Assembly (NCBI RefSeq): GCF_003640395.1
Contig: NZ_RBZQ01000003.1
Coordinates: forward strand, 455,908 to 519,907
Length of the DNA: 64,000 nt
DNA from: Stutzerimonas urumqiensis
GTDB taxonomy: Bacteria > Pseudomonadota > Gammaproteobacteria > Pseudomonadales > Pseudomonadaceae
Direction: 5' to 3'
Below the pieces are notes generated by a model. That model was not told where the DNA came from. It did no database searches and saw only the letters and a program-made list of their open reading frames with translations. Below are positions 35,569 through 44,626 of this stretch, piece after piece. Each line of letters starts with the position of its first letter. Positions within the stretch are counted from its first letter, which is position 1. Both the position numbers and the translations under genes were made by a program.

Positions 35569-36525
35569 ATGACAGCGATGCAACCAACAACTTTGAAGCG
35601 GTATCAGACCAGAGCACAAAATTTCTATCGGACTCGCTGCGGCGAGGACGATCCATCTTCGGCGCAGATTTGCGCGGCTCTGCTTGCCTGCGCTAGCGAG
35701 TACCGCACCAACTCGTTCAGCACGCTCAAAAATTCGCTGCTGAACGATCAGCTCGCTCGTGGCAACAGCAACACAGCAGCAGCAATCAGAAAGCTGATCA
35801 ATCCGGTCACAGCGCCTGATAGCAAGATGACCAGAAAACCCAAGCTGAAACAGATTCGTAAAGTCCCCTTCGAGGACTTCAAAGCGCTGTACAAGCACCT
35901 TCATGAGGGGGGTAATCTCGATGAAGCCGCTTCGCTTGTCCTGGCGAACTGCATAGGCGTGCGTCCTTGTGAGATGCGCACGATCTCTGTTACAGGGAAC
36001 CTTGTGCAAATCATCGGTGGCAAAAAATCCGCAGAGCTACACCGCGGCGCTGACCGAACCCTGGTGATCGACAAACCCAACATTCTGAAATTGATTGAAT
36101 GGGCCGCACATAGAATGTCGAAGTGCCCGCGCACCAACACGGCTATTCGAGATCGATTTCGCCGAGAGTCACGAGCTCTATGGTCGAGGCGCAAACAGGT
36201 TCCGACACTGAAGAGTTTCCGGCATCAGATGGGCTCCATCCTCAAGGCTTCCGGAGAAAGCCCAGAAACCCAGGCGTACGTCATGGGACATCAGTGCATC
36301 AGCTCCCTGAGCGTTTACGGGGATAGCCGACTGGGGACAGGCATGAAGGCTCTCGTTCGCCCCGCCGATAGTGCTGATCTGACAAGCATTCGCCAACCAC
36401 AGAAGCCCCCAAGATACGGACAAGGACGCAGTCTAGGGATGATCGAGTTTCCTGCCTCAACCAGGGGGCATTGGTCTAACGAGATGAAACGTCGACGTGA
36501 CGAAAAAAACCAGCGGACGCCGTAA
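35569..36525 (+). CDS. Divergent tyrosine recombinase
   Basis: 318-aa site-specific recombinase-like protein. C-terminal catalytic landmarks: CIGVRPCEMRTISV (first Arg), LKSFRHQMGSIL (box II, with Lys where the first His of HxxR is usual, and the Arg retained), GHQCISSLSVYG (box II His and nucleophile Tyr). The N-terminal half (LKRYQTRAQNFYRT) would be the core-binding domain. Start taken at ATG 35569 inside GAAGAGAGATG; ATG 35578 is equally possible and better spaced from the GA-rich box. Preceded by nested inverted repeats and the 32-bp array, which may be its DNA substrates (inference). Confidence 0.72.
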   Translation: MTAMQPTTLKRYQTRAQNFYRTRCGEDDPSSAQICAALLACASEYRTNSFSTLKNSLLNDQLARGNSNTAAAIRKLINPVTAPDSKMTRKPKLKQIRKVPFEDFKALYKHLHEGGNLDEAASLVLANCIGVRPCEMRTISVTGNLVQIIGGKKSAELHRGADRTLVIDKPNILKLIEWAAHRMSKCPRTNTAIRDRFRRESRALWSRRKQVPTLKSFRHQMGSILKASGESPETQAYVMGHQCISSLSVYGDSRLGTGMKALVRPADSADLTSIRQPQKPPRYGQGRSLGMIEFPASTRGHWSNEMKRRRDEKNQRTP

Positions 36526-36671
36526 CGTCATCGTGGACGTAGGTTCATCGGCGAAGATGAACCCATCTCTGCTTTCAACTGTGGACTCAATCGGTGAATA
36601 CAGCCAAAGCAGACACTAAACCGAGCCCGGTTCCAGCATCACCGGGCATTGGTCATACGTGCCAGCGAACT
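36526..36671. other. Gap between recombinase and TauE-type gene
   Basis: 146 bp without a gene. It contains a short hairpin GTTCATC-GGCGAA-GATGAAC (36543-36562) just after the recombinase gene, without a T-run. Confidence 0.4.
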
Positions 36672-37451
36672 TCATGCAAGTACCTTTACGCCTGCCACCA
36701 TCAGGACCAGCGCCAACCCAATCTGAATCCAGCGCCCGGTGATCTTTCCAGCCAATAAACTCCCCAGCAGTACCGCCGGAACCGAACCCAGCAACAGGCT
36801 AATCAACATCCACCCATCCACCATCCCGGCAAACAGATAACCCAGCCCCGCAACGACAGCGAGCGGAATGGCATGCACGATATCGGTGGCCACCAGACGA
36901 TGGGGAGTCATGCGCAGAGGGTAGAGAAACAACAGCATCACACTACCCAGCGCGCCAGCGCCAACAGAGGTCAAGGCCACACAAAGCCCCAGCACCGCAC
37001 CTGAAACCACGGTCAGGACAGGCTGCACGGCCTTGAAGCGCTCTGCCTGGCTGACGCGACGGTTTCGGGCATATGCCATCAGCTTTGGTGCCGCCAACAG
37101 CCCCACGGCAGTGATCAAAACCACCACGCCAATTGCCTTGCTTAGCCATTCCACCTTGGCCACCTGCGCGCCCAAGCTCACCAGCACTACGACGAACAAG
37201 GCCAGGGGCAGGCTGCCCAACCACAAGCGCTTAGCTACCTGCCAGTCCACCTGGCCGTTGGCATGATGAATACGCGCGCCGACCAATTTGGTAATGGCGG
37301 CAAACCACAGATCGGTTGCAATTGCAGTGACTGGCGACACCCCAAATACCAGCAGCAGGATTGGCGTCATCAAGGCGCCGCCGCCAACCCCCGTCAATCC
37401 GACGACAAAACCGGTCAGCGCACCTGCCAGTGAATATGTCCAATCAATCAT
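36672..37451 (-). CDS. TauE/SafE family sulfite/organosulfonate exporter
   Basis: 259-aa inner-membrane protein with about eight transmembrane segments and the TauE/SafE duplicated motif: SLAGALTGFVVGLTGVGGGALMTPILLLVFG and the second-half GAVLGLCVALTSVGAGALGSVMLLFLYP. The family exports sulfite, sulfoacetate or similar anions. It is translationally coupled to cysQ (ATGA overlap at 37448-37451) and close to cysD/cysNC, so a role in sulfur-anion balance during sulfation is plausible but inferred. Confidence 0.88.
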   Translation of the reverse strand: MIDWTYSLAGALTGFVVGLTGVGGGALMTPILLLVFGVSPVTAIATDLWFAAITKLVGARIHHANGQVDWQVAKRLWLGSLPLALFVVVLVSLGAQVAKVEWLSKAIGVVVLITAVGLLAAPKLMAYARNRRVSQAERFKAVQPVLTVVSGAVLGLCVALTSVGAGALGSVMLLFLYPLRMTPHRLVATDIVHAIPLAVVAGLGYLFAGMVDGWMLISLLLGSVPAVLLGSLLAGKITGRWIQIGLALVLMVAGVKVLA

Positions 37452-38236
37452 GCAGGAATCAGCACGGCGTTGCGCGCAGCCACGAACGAGGGGTTCAGAA
37501 CATCGGGTTTGCCGTAGCGCAGGGGATTACCCTCCCGATCCAGCACTACGCCCCCTGCGCCTTCAAGCACCGCCTGCGCAGCCGCAGTGTCCCACTCACA
37601 GGTAGGCGCCAGGCGCGGATAGATATCAGCCACCCCCTCCGCCACTCGGCAAAATTTCAAAGAGCTGCCAGCCTGTATCAGGCTGACCGATCCAAGCCGC
37701 TCGATGAATGCCTGCGTTTCTTCGTTCAGATGGCTCTTGCTGGCCACAACGCGGCAACCATCATCCGGTTCAGCCGCGCTGACCTTGATAGGCTGCGTAC
37801 CTGCGGCTGTCTCTCTGAATGCACCCAGGCCGGCGCCACCCCAATACATGCAGTCGATAGCAGGTGCATAGACCACACCCAACACACTGCGGCCCTGATC
37901 GATGAGAGCGATATTGACCGTGAACTCGCCATTACGCGCGATGAATTCCTTGGTGCCATCAAGTGGATCGATCAACCAAAAGCGCCCCGAGCCATTGCGA
38001 TGCGCCAGCGAACGCTCATCTTCTTCCGACACCACTGGATAGCCGGGCGACAAAGAACCAAGGGCGTTGGTCAAGACAACGTGAGCGACCAAATCAGCCT
38101 CGGTAACCGGACTGTGATCTGCCTTCTCACGAACACCGCTCTGCCCGCGGCTGTAAATCGACATGATGGCATCACCCGCCTGACGAGCGATTGGCAACAA
38201 AAGAGCAGCCAAGTCGATCGATACACGCTGTCGCAT
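37448..38236 (-). CDS. cysQ: 3'(2'),5'-bisphosphate nucleotidase CysQ
   Basis: 262-aa phosphatase of the inositol-monophosphatase superfamily that hydrolyses PAP (the by-product of sulfotransferases) to AMP. Metal-binding motifs: VVSEEDERS (Glu), WLIDPLDGTKEFIARNGEFTVNIAL (DPLDGT), and CEWDTAAAQAVLEGAGG. Removal of PAP relieves product inhibition of sulfotransferases, fitting the two such enzymes in this island. It is divergent from the cysD-like gene across a 69-bp promoter gap. Confidence 0.95.
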   Translation of the reverse strand: MRQRVSIDLAALLLPIARQAGDAIMSIYSRGQSGVREKADHSPVTEADLVAHVVLTNALGSLSPGYPVVSEEDERSLAHRNGSGRFWLIDPLDGTKEFIARNGEFTVNIALIDQGRSVLGVVYAPAIDCMYWGGAGLGAFRETAAGTQPIKVSAAEPDDGCRVVASKSHLNEETQAFIERLGSVSLIQAGSSLKFCRVAEGVADIYPRLAPTCEWDTAAAQAVLEGAGGVVLDREGNPLRYGKPDVLNPSFVAARNAVLIPA

Positions 38237-38305
38237 AATGTAAATCCCTGTGATTTAATTTGATCAGCGAATCTTATCACGCGATTTTTATTGCCAGGAA
38301 TCAAT

Positions 38306-39775
38306 ATGACCCAAACTACGACAGCCGCTGCAGGTGATTTTACCGGGCTCGAGGCCGAACAGGTCTGGGACACTCATCTCGCCTACGAACACCTCAAAGC
38401 GTGCGGCGAGGCCGATACCAAGCGCACCGCCGAGCGCCGCCTTAACGCTCAGGGTCTGCTGCCTGCTGAATTGGCTGAAGAAGCACTGCAAGACGAGCAT
38501 GGCCGCGCCCCCAACAGAATCGTACTGGCCTGGGCCATGGAGCAAGCGCGCAAACGCCGCGATAGAGTGCTGTTCGTTCAACTGAGCCCGCTACCCAGCG
38601 GAAAGCCCTGTCTGCATGCAAACGATGCCAGGGGCGCGCGCTTCTGGGTGCCATTGGCAAATGTCGCGTGGGAAACAGTCCGCACAGCCTGTGTCGCATT
38701 GCAAGAACACATCGGCAAGCCCGTCGCGATGTTTCCGCATGGCTCGTTGGTAGCCTCGATGCGCAACGCGGACGAGCTGCCTGACATCCACTGCTGCGCG
38801 CAGGTCTACCAGCCGGTGCTACCGCCTCATCTCAAGCTCCACCGGTTCGATTCAATGCCCGCAGAGGCGGTATCCGAACTATCCCCGCACCTAAAGCGCC
38901 TGGAAGCAGAGAGCATTCACATCATCCGTGAGGCGGTAGCCGAGGCGCAGAATCCGGCGATGCTCTATTCCATCGGCAAAGACAGTGGCGTGATGCTCCA
39001 CCTTGCCCGCAAGGCCTTCTTCCCCTCACCGCCACCCTTTCCGTTACTGCACGTAGACACGCGCTGGAAGTTTCAGGAGATGTATCTGTTCCGTGATTTC
39101 ATGGCACGTGAGAGCGGCATGGACTTGCTGGTACACACCAACCCGGAAGCCATCGAAAAGAATATCAACCCTTTCGATCATGGCTCTTCGCTGCATACCG
39201 ACATCACCAAAACCGAAGGGCTCAAGCAGGCGCTGGACAAGTACAAATTTGACCTCGTGTTTGGTGGCGCGCGCCGCGATGAAGAAAAATCCCGCGCCAA
39301 GGAGCGCATCTTCTCGTTTCGCAGTGCAACCCAGCGCTGGGATCCGAAAAGCCAGCGCCCGGAACTCTGGAACCTCTACAACACCCGTAAAAGCCAGGAT
39401 GCCAGCATTCGAGTATTCCCCCTGTCGAACTGGACTGAACTCGATATCTGGCACTACATCTACCTGGAAAACATCCCCATGGTGCCCCTGTACTTTGCCA
39501 AGTTGCGGCCTGTAGTCGTGCGTCCCGAGATGATCATGCTGGTCGACGATGAGCGCTGCAAACTCCTGCCCGGCGAAGACATTCAGATGCGCAAAGTGCG
39601 TTTTCGCACACTAGGCTGTTACCCGCTGACAGGCGCCGTGGAGTCAGAAGCACAGACGCCGGAAGACATCCTGCTGGAAATCATCAACACACGACAATCC
39701 GAACGGCAGGGCCGTCGAATCGATACGGATAGCGCAGGCTCCATGGAGAAGAAAAAACAGGAGGGCTACTTCTGA
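38306..39775 (+). CDS. cysD: Sulfate adenylyltransferase subunit 2 (CysD) with a 190-residue N-terminal extension
   Basis: 489 aa versus about 300 for ordinary CysD. From about residue 190 ([20 protein letters not shown]) to the end ([24 protein letters not shown]) it is a full CysD, with PP-loop [39 protein letters not shown] and [17 protein letters not shown]. It forms APS with the GTPase subunit CysN. The extension ([71 protein letters not shown]) is unassigned. ATG 38306 follows AGGAA. TGATG overlap with cysNC. Confidence 0.92.
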   Translation: MTQTTTAAAGDFTGLEAEQVWDTHLAYEHLKACGEADTKRTAERRLNAQGLLPAELAEEALQDEHGRAPNRIVLAWAMEQARKRRDRVLFVQLSPLPSGKPCLHANDARGARFWVPLANVAWETVRTACVALQEHIGKPVAMFPHGSLVASMRNADELPDIHCCAQVYQPVLPPHLKLHRFDSMPAEAVSELSPHLKRLEAESIHIIREAVAEAQNPAMLYSIGKDSGVMLHLARKAFFPSPPPFPLLHVDTRWKFQEMYLFRDFMARESGMDLLVHTNPEAIEKNINPFDHGSSLHTDITKTEGLKQALDKYKFDLVFGGARRDEEKSRAKERIFSFRSATQRWDPKSQRPELWNLYNTRKSQDASIRVFPLSNWTELDIWHYIYLENIPMVPLYFAKLRPVVVRPEMIMLVDDERCKLLPGEDIQMRKVRFRTLGCYPLTGAVESEAQTPEDILLEIINTRQSERQGRRIDTDSAGSMEKKKQEGYF

Positions 39776-41688
39776 TGGCACGCCTCAAGAAAAGCACCTC
39801 GCCCGAACAACACGCCCACAAGACGGCAACACTGAGCGAATGGCTCGAGCAGCAAGCCAATCAGGACCTGTTGCGTTTTATCACCTGCGGTAGCGTCGAT
39901 GATGGCAAAAGCACGCTTATCGGCCGCTTGCTCTGGGAGGCACAGCAGGTCTTCGACGATCAGTTGAGTACGCTGCAGGCAGACTCCAAGCGCCATGGCA
40001 CGCAAGGTAACGACATTGACTTTGCCCTGCTCGTAGATGGCCTGGCAGCCGAGCGAGAACAGGGCATCACCATCGATGTGGCCTATCGTTTCTTCTCCAC
40101 ACCGCATCGCAAGTTCATCGTGGCCGACACCCCTGGCCACGAGCAGTACACGCGCAACATGATCACAGGAGCCTCCACCGCCGACGTTGCGGTACTGCTG
40201 GTCGATGCGCGCCAGGGCGTGCTGACGCAAACCCGCCGGCACGCCTATCTGGCGTCACTGGTGGGCATAAAGCACATCATCCTGGCCATCAACAAGATGG
40301 ATCTGGTGGCGTATGACCCCCAGGTGTTCGCCGATACGCTGGCTGCGTTCAATACAGCGGCTGAGCCATTGGGATTCGACAGCATCACCGCCATCCCATT
40401 GTCGGCTCTCAAGGGCGACAACATCACCTCCCGCTCGGCGCATACGCCCTGGTACCAGGGCCCAACCCTCATGGCCTGCCTGGAAACCATCGACCCTCGT
40501 CCCCCCAAGGCATTCAAAACGGTCTTTCCCGTTCAATGGGTCAACCGTCCGGATGCCAGCTTCCGAGGCTTCAGCGGCACATTGGCCTCCGGCCAGCTGG
40601 CGGTAGGGAGCGAAGTACGAGTAACGGCCTCCGGGCAGACAGCCAAAGTCTCACGCATCGTCACCGCCAACGGTGATCTCGACTGTGCCAACCCGGGTGA
40701 TGCCATCACGTTGGTACTGGACCGCGAAGTCGACTCCTCAAGAGGCGACATACTGGCGCGCGCCGAGCAACCGCTGGAAATGACCGACCAGTTCGAAGCC
40801 ACCCTGGTCTGGATGCACGACGAGCCTGGCCTGATAGGCCGCCCCTACGAGATCAAACTGGCGAACCAATGGGCCAGCGCCAGCCTTACCGCACTGAAGC
40901 ACCGCATAGACGTCAACACCCAAGCTCATGAATCGTGCCGCCAGCTGCAGCTTAACGACATCGCAGTGGCCAACCTTGCACTGAGCAAGCCACTGGTTTT
41001 CGATACCTACGCCCAATCAAACACCCTGGGCGGATTCCTGCTGGTCGACAAATACACCCACAGCACCGTCGCCGCCGGCATGATCCGCCACAACCTGCGC
41101 CGCGCACAAAACGTACATCGCCAGGCACTCAGCATTACCCGCGAGGACCGCGAACGCCTTAATGGCCATAAAGGCAAGGTCATCTGGTTCACCGGCCTTT
41201 CCGGCTCGGGAAAATCGACCATCGCCAACGCCCTGGAGAAAGAACTCCACGCCCTGGGCAAACGCACCTACATCCTCGATGGCGACAACGTTCGCCAAGG
41301 CTTGAACAAGGACCTGGGCTTTACCGATGCAGACCGCGTGGAAAATATTCGGCGCATTGCAGAAGTAGCCAAACTGATGATGGATGCAGGAATGATTGTC
41401 ATGACTGCATTTATTTCACCGTTCAGGCGAGAGCGGGAAATGGCAAAAGAACTCATAGGGGAAGAAAACTTTCTCGAAATATACGTCAGTACATCTCTGG
41501 AAGTCTGTGAACAGCGGGATGTAAAAGGGCTCTATAAAAAGGCGCGCGCCGGGCAGCTGCCGAATCTATCTGGGGTGGGCAGCGCATATGAGCCACCTAT
41601 TGCCGCAGACATTGAGGTCAATACCGCGCTAGGCGAACCGGACTCTATTGTGACCAACCTTCTGAAAAAAATTGATGAAAGTTTATAA
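39775..41688 (+). CDS. cysNC: Bifunctional sulfate adenylyltransferase subunit 1 / APS kinase (CysNC)
   Basis: 637-aa fusion. The N-terminal part is an EF-Tu-like GTPase (G1 GSVDDGKST at 39-47, G3 DTPGHEQYT, G4 NKMDLV) with beta-barrel domains; it drives APS formation with CysD. From about residue 465 an APS kinase follows (P-loop GLSGSGKST near 473-481, ILDGDNVRQGLNKDLGF, FISPFRREREMA, YKKARAGQLPNLSGVGSAYE), making PAPS. The product is the sulfate donor for the sulfotransferase genes downstream. The 3' portion of the gene becomes AT-richer from about 41340. Start overlaps the cysD stop. Confidence 0.96.
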   Translation: MARLKKSTSPEQHAHKTATLSEWLEQQANQDLLRFITCGSVDDGKSTLIGRLLWEAQQVFDDQLSTLQADSKRHGTQGNDIDFALLVDGLAAEREQGITIDVAYRFFSTPHRKFIVADTPGHEQYTRNMITGASTADVAVLLVDARQGVLTQTRRHAYLASLVGIKHIILAINKMDLVAYDPQVFADTLAAFNTAAEPLGFDSITAIPLSALKGDNITSRSAHTPWYQGPTLMACLETIDPRPPKAFKTVFPVQWVNRPDASFRGFSGTLASGQLAVGSEVRVTASGQTAKVSRIVTANGDLDCANPGDAITLVLDREVDSSRGDILARAEQPLEMTDQFEATLVWMHDEPGLIGRPYEIKLANQWASASLTALKHRIDVNTQAHESCRQLQLNDIAVANLALSKPLVFDTYAQSNTLGGFLLVDKYTHSTVAAGMIRHNLRRAQNVHRQALSITREDRERLNGHKGKVIWFTGLSGSGKSTIANALEKELHALGKRTYILDGDNVRQGLNKDLGFTDADRVENIRRIAEVAKLMMDAGMIVMTAFISPFRREREMAKELIGEENFLEIYVSTSLEVCEQRDVKGLYKKARAGQLPNLSGVGSAYEPPIAADIEVNTALGEPDSIVTNLLKKIDESL

Positions 41689-41720
41689 TCAGTAAACGCT
41701 GAGCTATGAATAAGGCATAA

Positions 41721-41755
41721 GGGCACCACCTTACCTGAAAGGTCAGGTTTTGCCC
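41721..41755 (+). terminator. Terminator-like hairpin after cysNC
   Basis: GGGCA (41721-41725) pairs with TGCCC (41751-41755), enclosing a second stem ACCTGA/TCAGGT (41733-41738/41743-41748); a TTTTTG stretch follows shortly after. Confidence 0.5.
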
Positions 41756-41855
41756 TCGGTTTTTGCGCCATCTTTATATTTGCCAAACCTAGCAGAGGTA
41801 TATGAGAAGATTTAAGGGGATGTGAAACCATAAGACGCAGGCTTCCTTTATATAA

Positions 41856-43043
41856 TTAACTGATATCATACTGTGCTGATATCGAGCTAAAAGCAGAAAA
41901 ACGCCCCTCTTTTAAGCCAAACTTTTTGAAATGCTCGACAGGGTCAACACCGGCCGACAAAACATCCCGATTAAGCAAAAGGTAATGTACTGGGTCAAAG
42001 AAGTCACGCGTGGGGCTGAGGTTTCGGTAATAGGCCGAAAGCCCACTTTCAAATCTCGTCAAGTTGGCAATTTCCTCAAGTGCCATGCGCATCAAGTCTT
42101 CATTAGACGACTCATTTTCAGCGTTTTTAACGGCACATGAAACATCAGCCGTTCCATAACTTGGTGTCTCTGTCGGCAGCAGGCGATCTAACATAGCCTG
42201 GCATACGGGCGTCGCAACACGGTCAGGTTGTTCGCAAACGACTTGGCGAAGCGCCGAGAAGATCTCTGTACGCTCTGCGTGCTCAATCACACTTGCAGCA
42301 TGCGGATTCGAATAAATCCAGCGATCACTAATCCGCGTTGAAAGCTCTGCATTTTTGAAAATGGCATTGATCTGACGCAGCAGGTGCAATTCGCTCTCCG
42401 TCAGCGAGCGATTGATGGCCTGATCCGTGAATGGAACTTGCAGGCTGGCATCCTCACCCAAAAACTCCAGCAGCACTGCCAGAAGGCCGCTCGCCTTATA
42501 GTTAAAGGCATGGACTGGATTTGGTAAGTTACCTATCAAGATGAGCTGATCTAGCAATTGTTTGCTGAACGCTTGGAAAAAACTTGCGTTGTAGGCACTC
42601 GACTCCGCATGGCGCTTAACTTCTTGGTGATAACGCGAATGGCAGAGGCGATCCATAGGGCGTAAAAAAACTATCACCTCAACCGATTTTGCATGTGCAC
42701 CCAGCAGATCCAGTAGATGTGCCAGTCGCGTTGGCTCCGCATTGCTGAAATGCTCACTGGAAATGAGCAGATTGGGTTTCGAATGATCCGCCACTGACAA
42801 TAAGTTTTGCGTCAGGCGAACCACGGTTTGCATACAATATTCTGGCACCATCTCGGCCAGCAACTGAAAGGCAATGGCTTCGCCATTGCCAGACTGTATC
42901 CGCGTATGATCTTCGTTGCAGTTGAGAACTGGATAACTGGTTTGCGTCAGCGCGTCTGTTCGGGACAGAACATCAAGTGCATTTTGTAAGTAGCTGGTGC
43001 CTGTTTTTGGCAGCCCTACGTGCAAATATATTGTTTTGAACAT
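41856..43043 (-). CDS. Sulfotransferase-family protein with C-terminal polysaccharide-locus module
   Basis: 395 aa. The N-terminal TIYLHVGLPKTGTSYLQNALD is the 5'-phosphosulfate-binding loop of PAPS sulfotransferases; VEVIVFLRPMDRLCHSRYHQEVKRH matches the second (3'-phosphate) region. After residue 300 a variable linker leads to FDPVHYLLLNRDVLSAGVDPVEHFKKFGLKEGRF, a short module also seen in another gene of this locus. ATG 43043 preferred over a TTG three codons upstream. It is the last gene of the leftward polysaccharide transcript. Predicted to sulfate a glycan; acceptor unknown. Markedly AT-richer than the core. Confidence 0.8.
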   Translation of the reverse strand: MFKTIYLHVGLPKTGTSYLQNALDVLSRTDALTQTSYPVLNCNEDHTRIQSGNGEAIAFQLLAEMVPEYCMQTVVRLTQNLLSVADHSKPNLLISSEHFSNAEPTRLAHLLDLLGAHAKSVEVIVFLRPMDRLCHSRYHQEVKRHAESSAYNASFFQAFSKQLLDQLILIGNLPNPVHAFNYKASGLLAVLLEFLGEDASLQVPFTDQAINRSLTESELHLLRQINAIFKNAELSTRISDRWIYSNPHAASVIEHAERTEIFSALRQVVCEQPDRVATPVCQAMLDRLLPTETPSYGTADVSCAVKNAENESSNEDLMRMALEEIANLTRFESGLSAYYRNLSPTRDFFDPVHYLLLNRDVLSAGVDPVEHFKKFGLKEGRFSAFSSISAQYDIS

Positions 43044-43266
43044 TCTAGTCAACCCCAGTTATCATGTTATCAACGTGCGTGCATTCAGTTCCTGAAATTG
43101 CTCATTTAAAAGTTTTGGAGCTAAGGAAGATTGCTTCACAGCTTATGACTATGCATCTTCTTTGTATGGTTTATAGTTTCTTAGCCTTGCCAAAATTACA
43201 AAAGCCCATAATTGAGCCGAGGCACCTATTGATTGCCCGCGTTTAGCCAGAAAGCTTCACTGAAGC

Positions 43267-43291
43267 TTACAAATACCCGTATTTTAATAAC
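43267..43291 (-). terminator. Hairpin between the two sulfotransferase genes
   Basis: CCCGT (43269-43273 region) and ACGGG (43283-43287 region) form a short stem 60 bp downstream of the 43351-44268 gene; weak evidence for a terminator. The rest of the 300-bp gap (43044-43350) is AT-rich, with no convincing gene. Confidence 0.3.
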
Positions 43292-43350
43292 GGGGATTTT
43301 AGAGCACCTCGTTATATTTTTTTTGAATTAGCTGCTTGCGCAGACAATAT

Positions 43351-44268
43351 TTACTCAACTGTAAGCGGCGAGTTATTTAGGTCCCTCACCTCATATAGGA
43401 CTCTAGCGCGCACCACATCGCCCTTTTTAAAATCCAGCTCACCTGGAGCTTCATACGTGAATGCACATGGCTTGTTAAATTTAGCCAACAGGTCGGCACG
43501 AGGTATCTCAGCAACTACCTTCCCAATACTTACATCATTCAAAAAAATCTCAACCACTGCAGGAACATCCTTGTGCACATAACGAGCCCAACCATATACT
43601 GCACGGCTTGATACTTTATCGATCCACCCCTGCGCTTTAGTTATCCTGGAAGCCTCAAGATAGTCTTGCGGATCTGGCCTGACAAAATCCACAGCAGATT
43701 TTATTTGATCAGCCGATGGGGTTAGCCTACAAAACGCAACTAGAGAATCAACAAAATTCACAGGGTCCGCAAGAACCTTATCATAAGACAACAACATTGC
43801 CTGGGCACTTGTTTCATTTAAAAAAGCCAAGGTACCTGCATATTGATTTAAAGCGCGCTGCATTCCTGGAAGTATTTCACTTCGCATAGAAATTGCATTT
43901 CGCTGAGAAATTGAAAAAATATCTTTGTATATAAAAATATATCTCACACGGCCAAAAACGCGCTCAACATCCGACAGGTAACCAATAGAAGAGGGCCGTT
44001 TCCATCCCCAGCACTCATGACTACTGGAGTATTCACTGACTATATTGCCAGCAGCTATAAAGTCTTTCGATTCAAACTTTTCGGACAGCCGCACATCCTC
44101 AAAAACAGGAGGAAGCGCTTGGTCACCCATGAACACTCCAAGCTTTGCTAGAGCACCAGCTACCATAGAGGTACCACCACGGGCTGCACCCACGACCACT
44201 ACGGGTATTTTTCTTTCATCATGAGCGCCAATTATTGAAATACCTTTATTAACTAACTCTTTACTCAT
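43351..44268 (-). CDS. Sulfotransferase-family protein (P-loop) with C-terminal beta domain
   Basis: 305 aa. PVVVVGAARGGTSMVAGALAKLG is a sulfotransferase-type P-loop for PAPS, and RVRYIFIYKDIFSISQRNAISM the likely second binding region. The last 90 residues (GWIDKVSSRAVYGWARYVHKDVPAVVEIFLNDVSIG) form a separate beta-rich module seen attached to polysaccharide enzymes. ATG 44268 has GAGGTG at good spacing. It is AT-rich, unlike the island's sulfur genes. Together with the 41856-43043 gene it gives two putative sulfotransferases using PAPS from CysD/CysNC. Confidence 0.75.
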   Translation of the reverse strand: MSKELVNKGISIIGAHDERKIPVVVVGAARGGTSMVAGALAKLGVFMGDQALPPVFEDVRLSEKFESKDFIAAGNIVSEYSSSHECWGWKRPSSIGYLSDVERVFGRVRYIFIYKDIFSISQRNAISMRSEILPGMQRALNQYAGTLAFLNETSAQAMLLSYDKVLADPVNFVDSLVAFCRLTPSADQIKSAVDFVRPDPQDYLEASRITKAQGWIDKVSSRAVYGWARYVHKDVPAVVEIFLNDVSIGKVVAEIPRADLLAKFNKPCAFTYEAPGELDFKKGDVVRARVLYEVRDLNNSPLTVE

Positions 44269-44335
44269 AAACACACCTCATGAAGCATAAAAAATAACTA
44301 AGCCACAGGCCGTAAACTATTACTCAGCAGAGGGC

Positions 44336-44421
44336 CTAAATAAGCCCGCGATAAAACGCCGCACGTTTCCAGCCATACAATACACTCCCGCCAAACGGCC
44401 GAGAGTACATAATCCGCCTAA
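44336..44421 (-). pseudogene. C-terminal stub of a second RgpF-like gene
   Basis: The minus strand encodes RRIMYSRPFGGSVLYGWKRA then AFYRGLI and a stop, nearly matching the last 28 residues of the intact RgpF-like protein at 45056-46324 (KIMYSRPYGKAVYYGWKRA...). The frame is cut at its 5' side by the CTAA target duplicate of the IS relic, so only the tail of a paralogue remains. Confidence 0.8.
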
Positions 44422-44626
44422 GGATGGTCTGAAGTAGCCATGCATTTCTGGCTGACTTCAGCCTCCGCCGATTTTGAAAGCGGCAAACCGATCAAAAACG
44501 ATCAGATAACCCGCTTATTTCGGTGTTTCTAGCCGCCGAGACCACCTCGCGGCGGCCATTTCCTGCATTACAGGCGCACCTCTCCCGCATTGATCAGCAA
44601 ATGTCGGCGTGCCATCCACAGGTTCG
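44422..44626 (-). mobile_element. 205-bp relic (3' end) of an IS5-family element
   Basis: Starts GGATGGTCTGAAGTAGCC, resembling the left inverted repeat of the intact IS at 53811 (GGAAGTTCTGAAAGTAGC), and is preceded by CTAA, the same target duplication. It carries the IS 3' non-coding end and the last 18 transposase codons (NLWMARRHLLINAGEVRL against NLWMARRHLIATAGEVRL). The differences show a related but distinct IS. The rest of the element is gone. Confidence 0.8.

Noticed and set aside
36543..36562. Intrinsic terminator after the recombinase gene
   Set aside because: The hairpin is short and lacks a T-run, so it is only mentioned in the gap entry.
43064..43246. 60-codon plus-strand frame between the sulfotransferase genes
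   Set aside because: AT-rich spacer with no ribosome site or recognisable protein; a chance frame.
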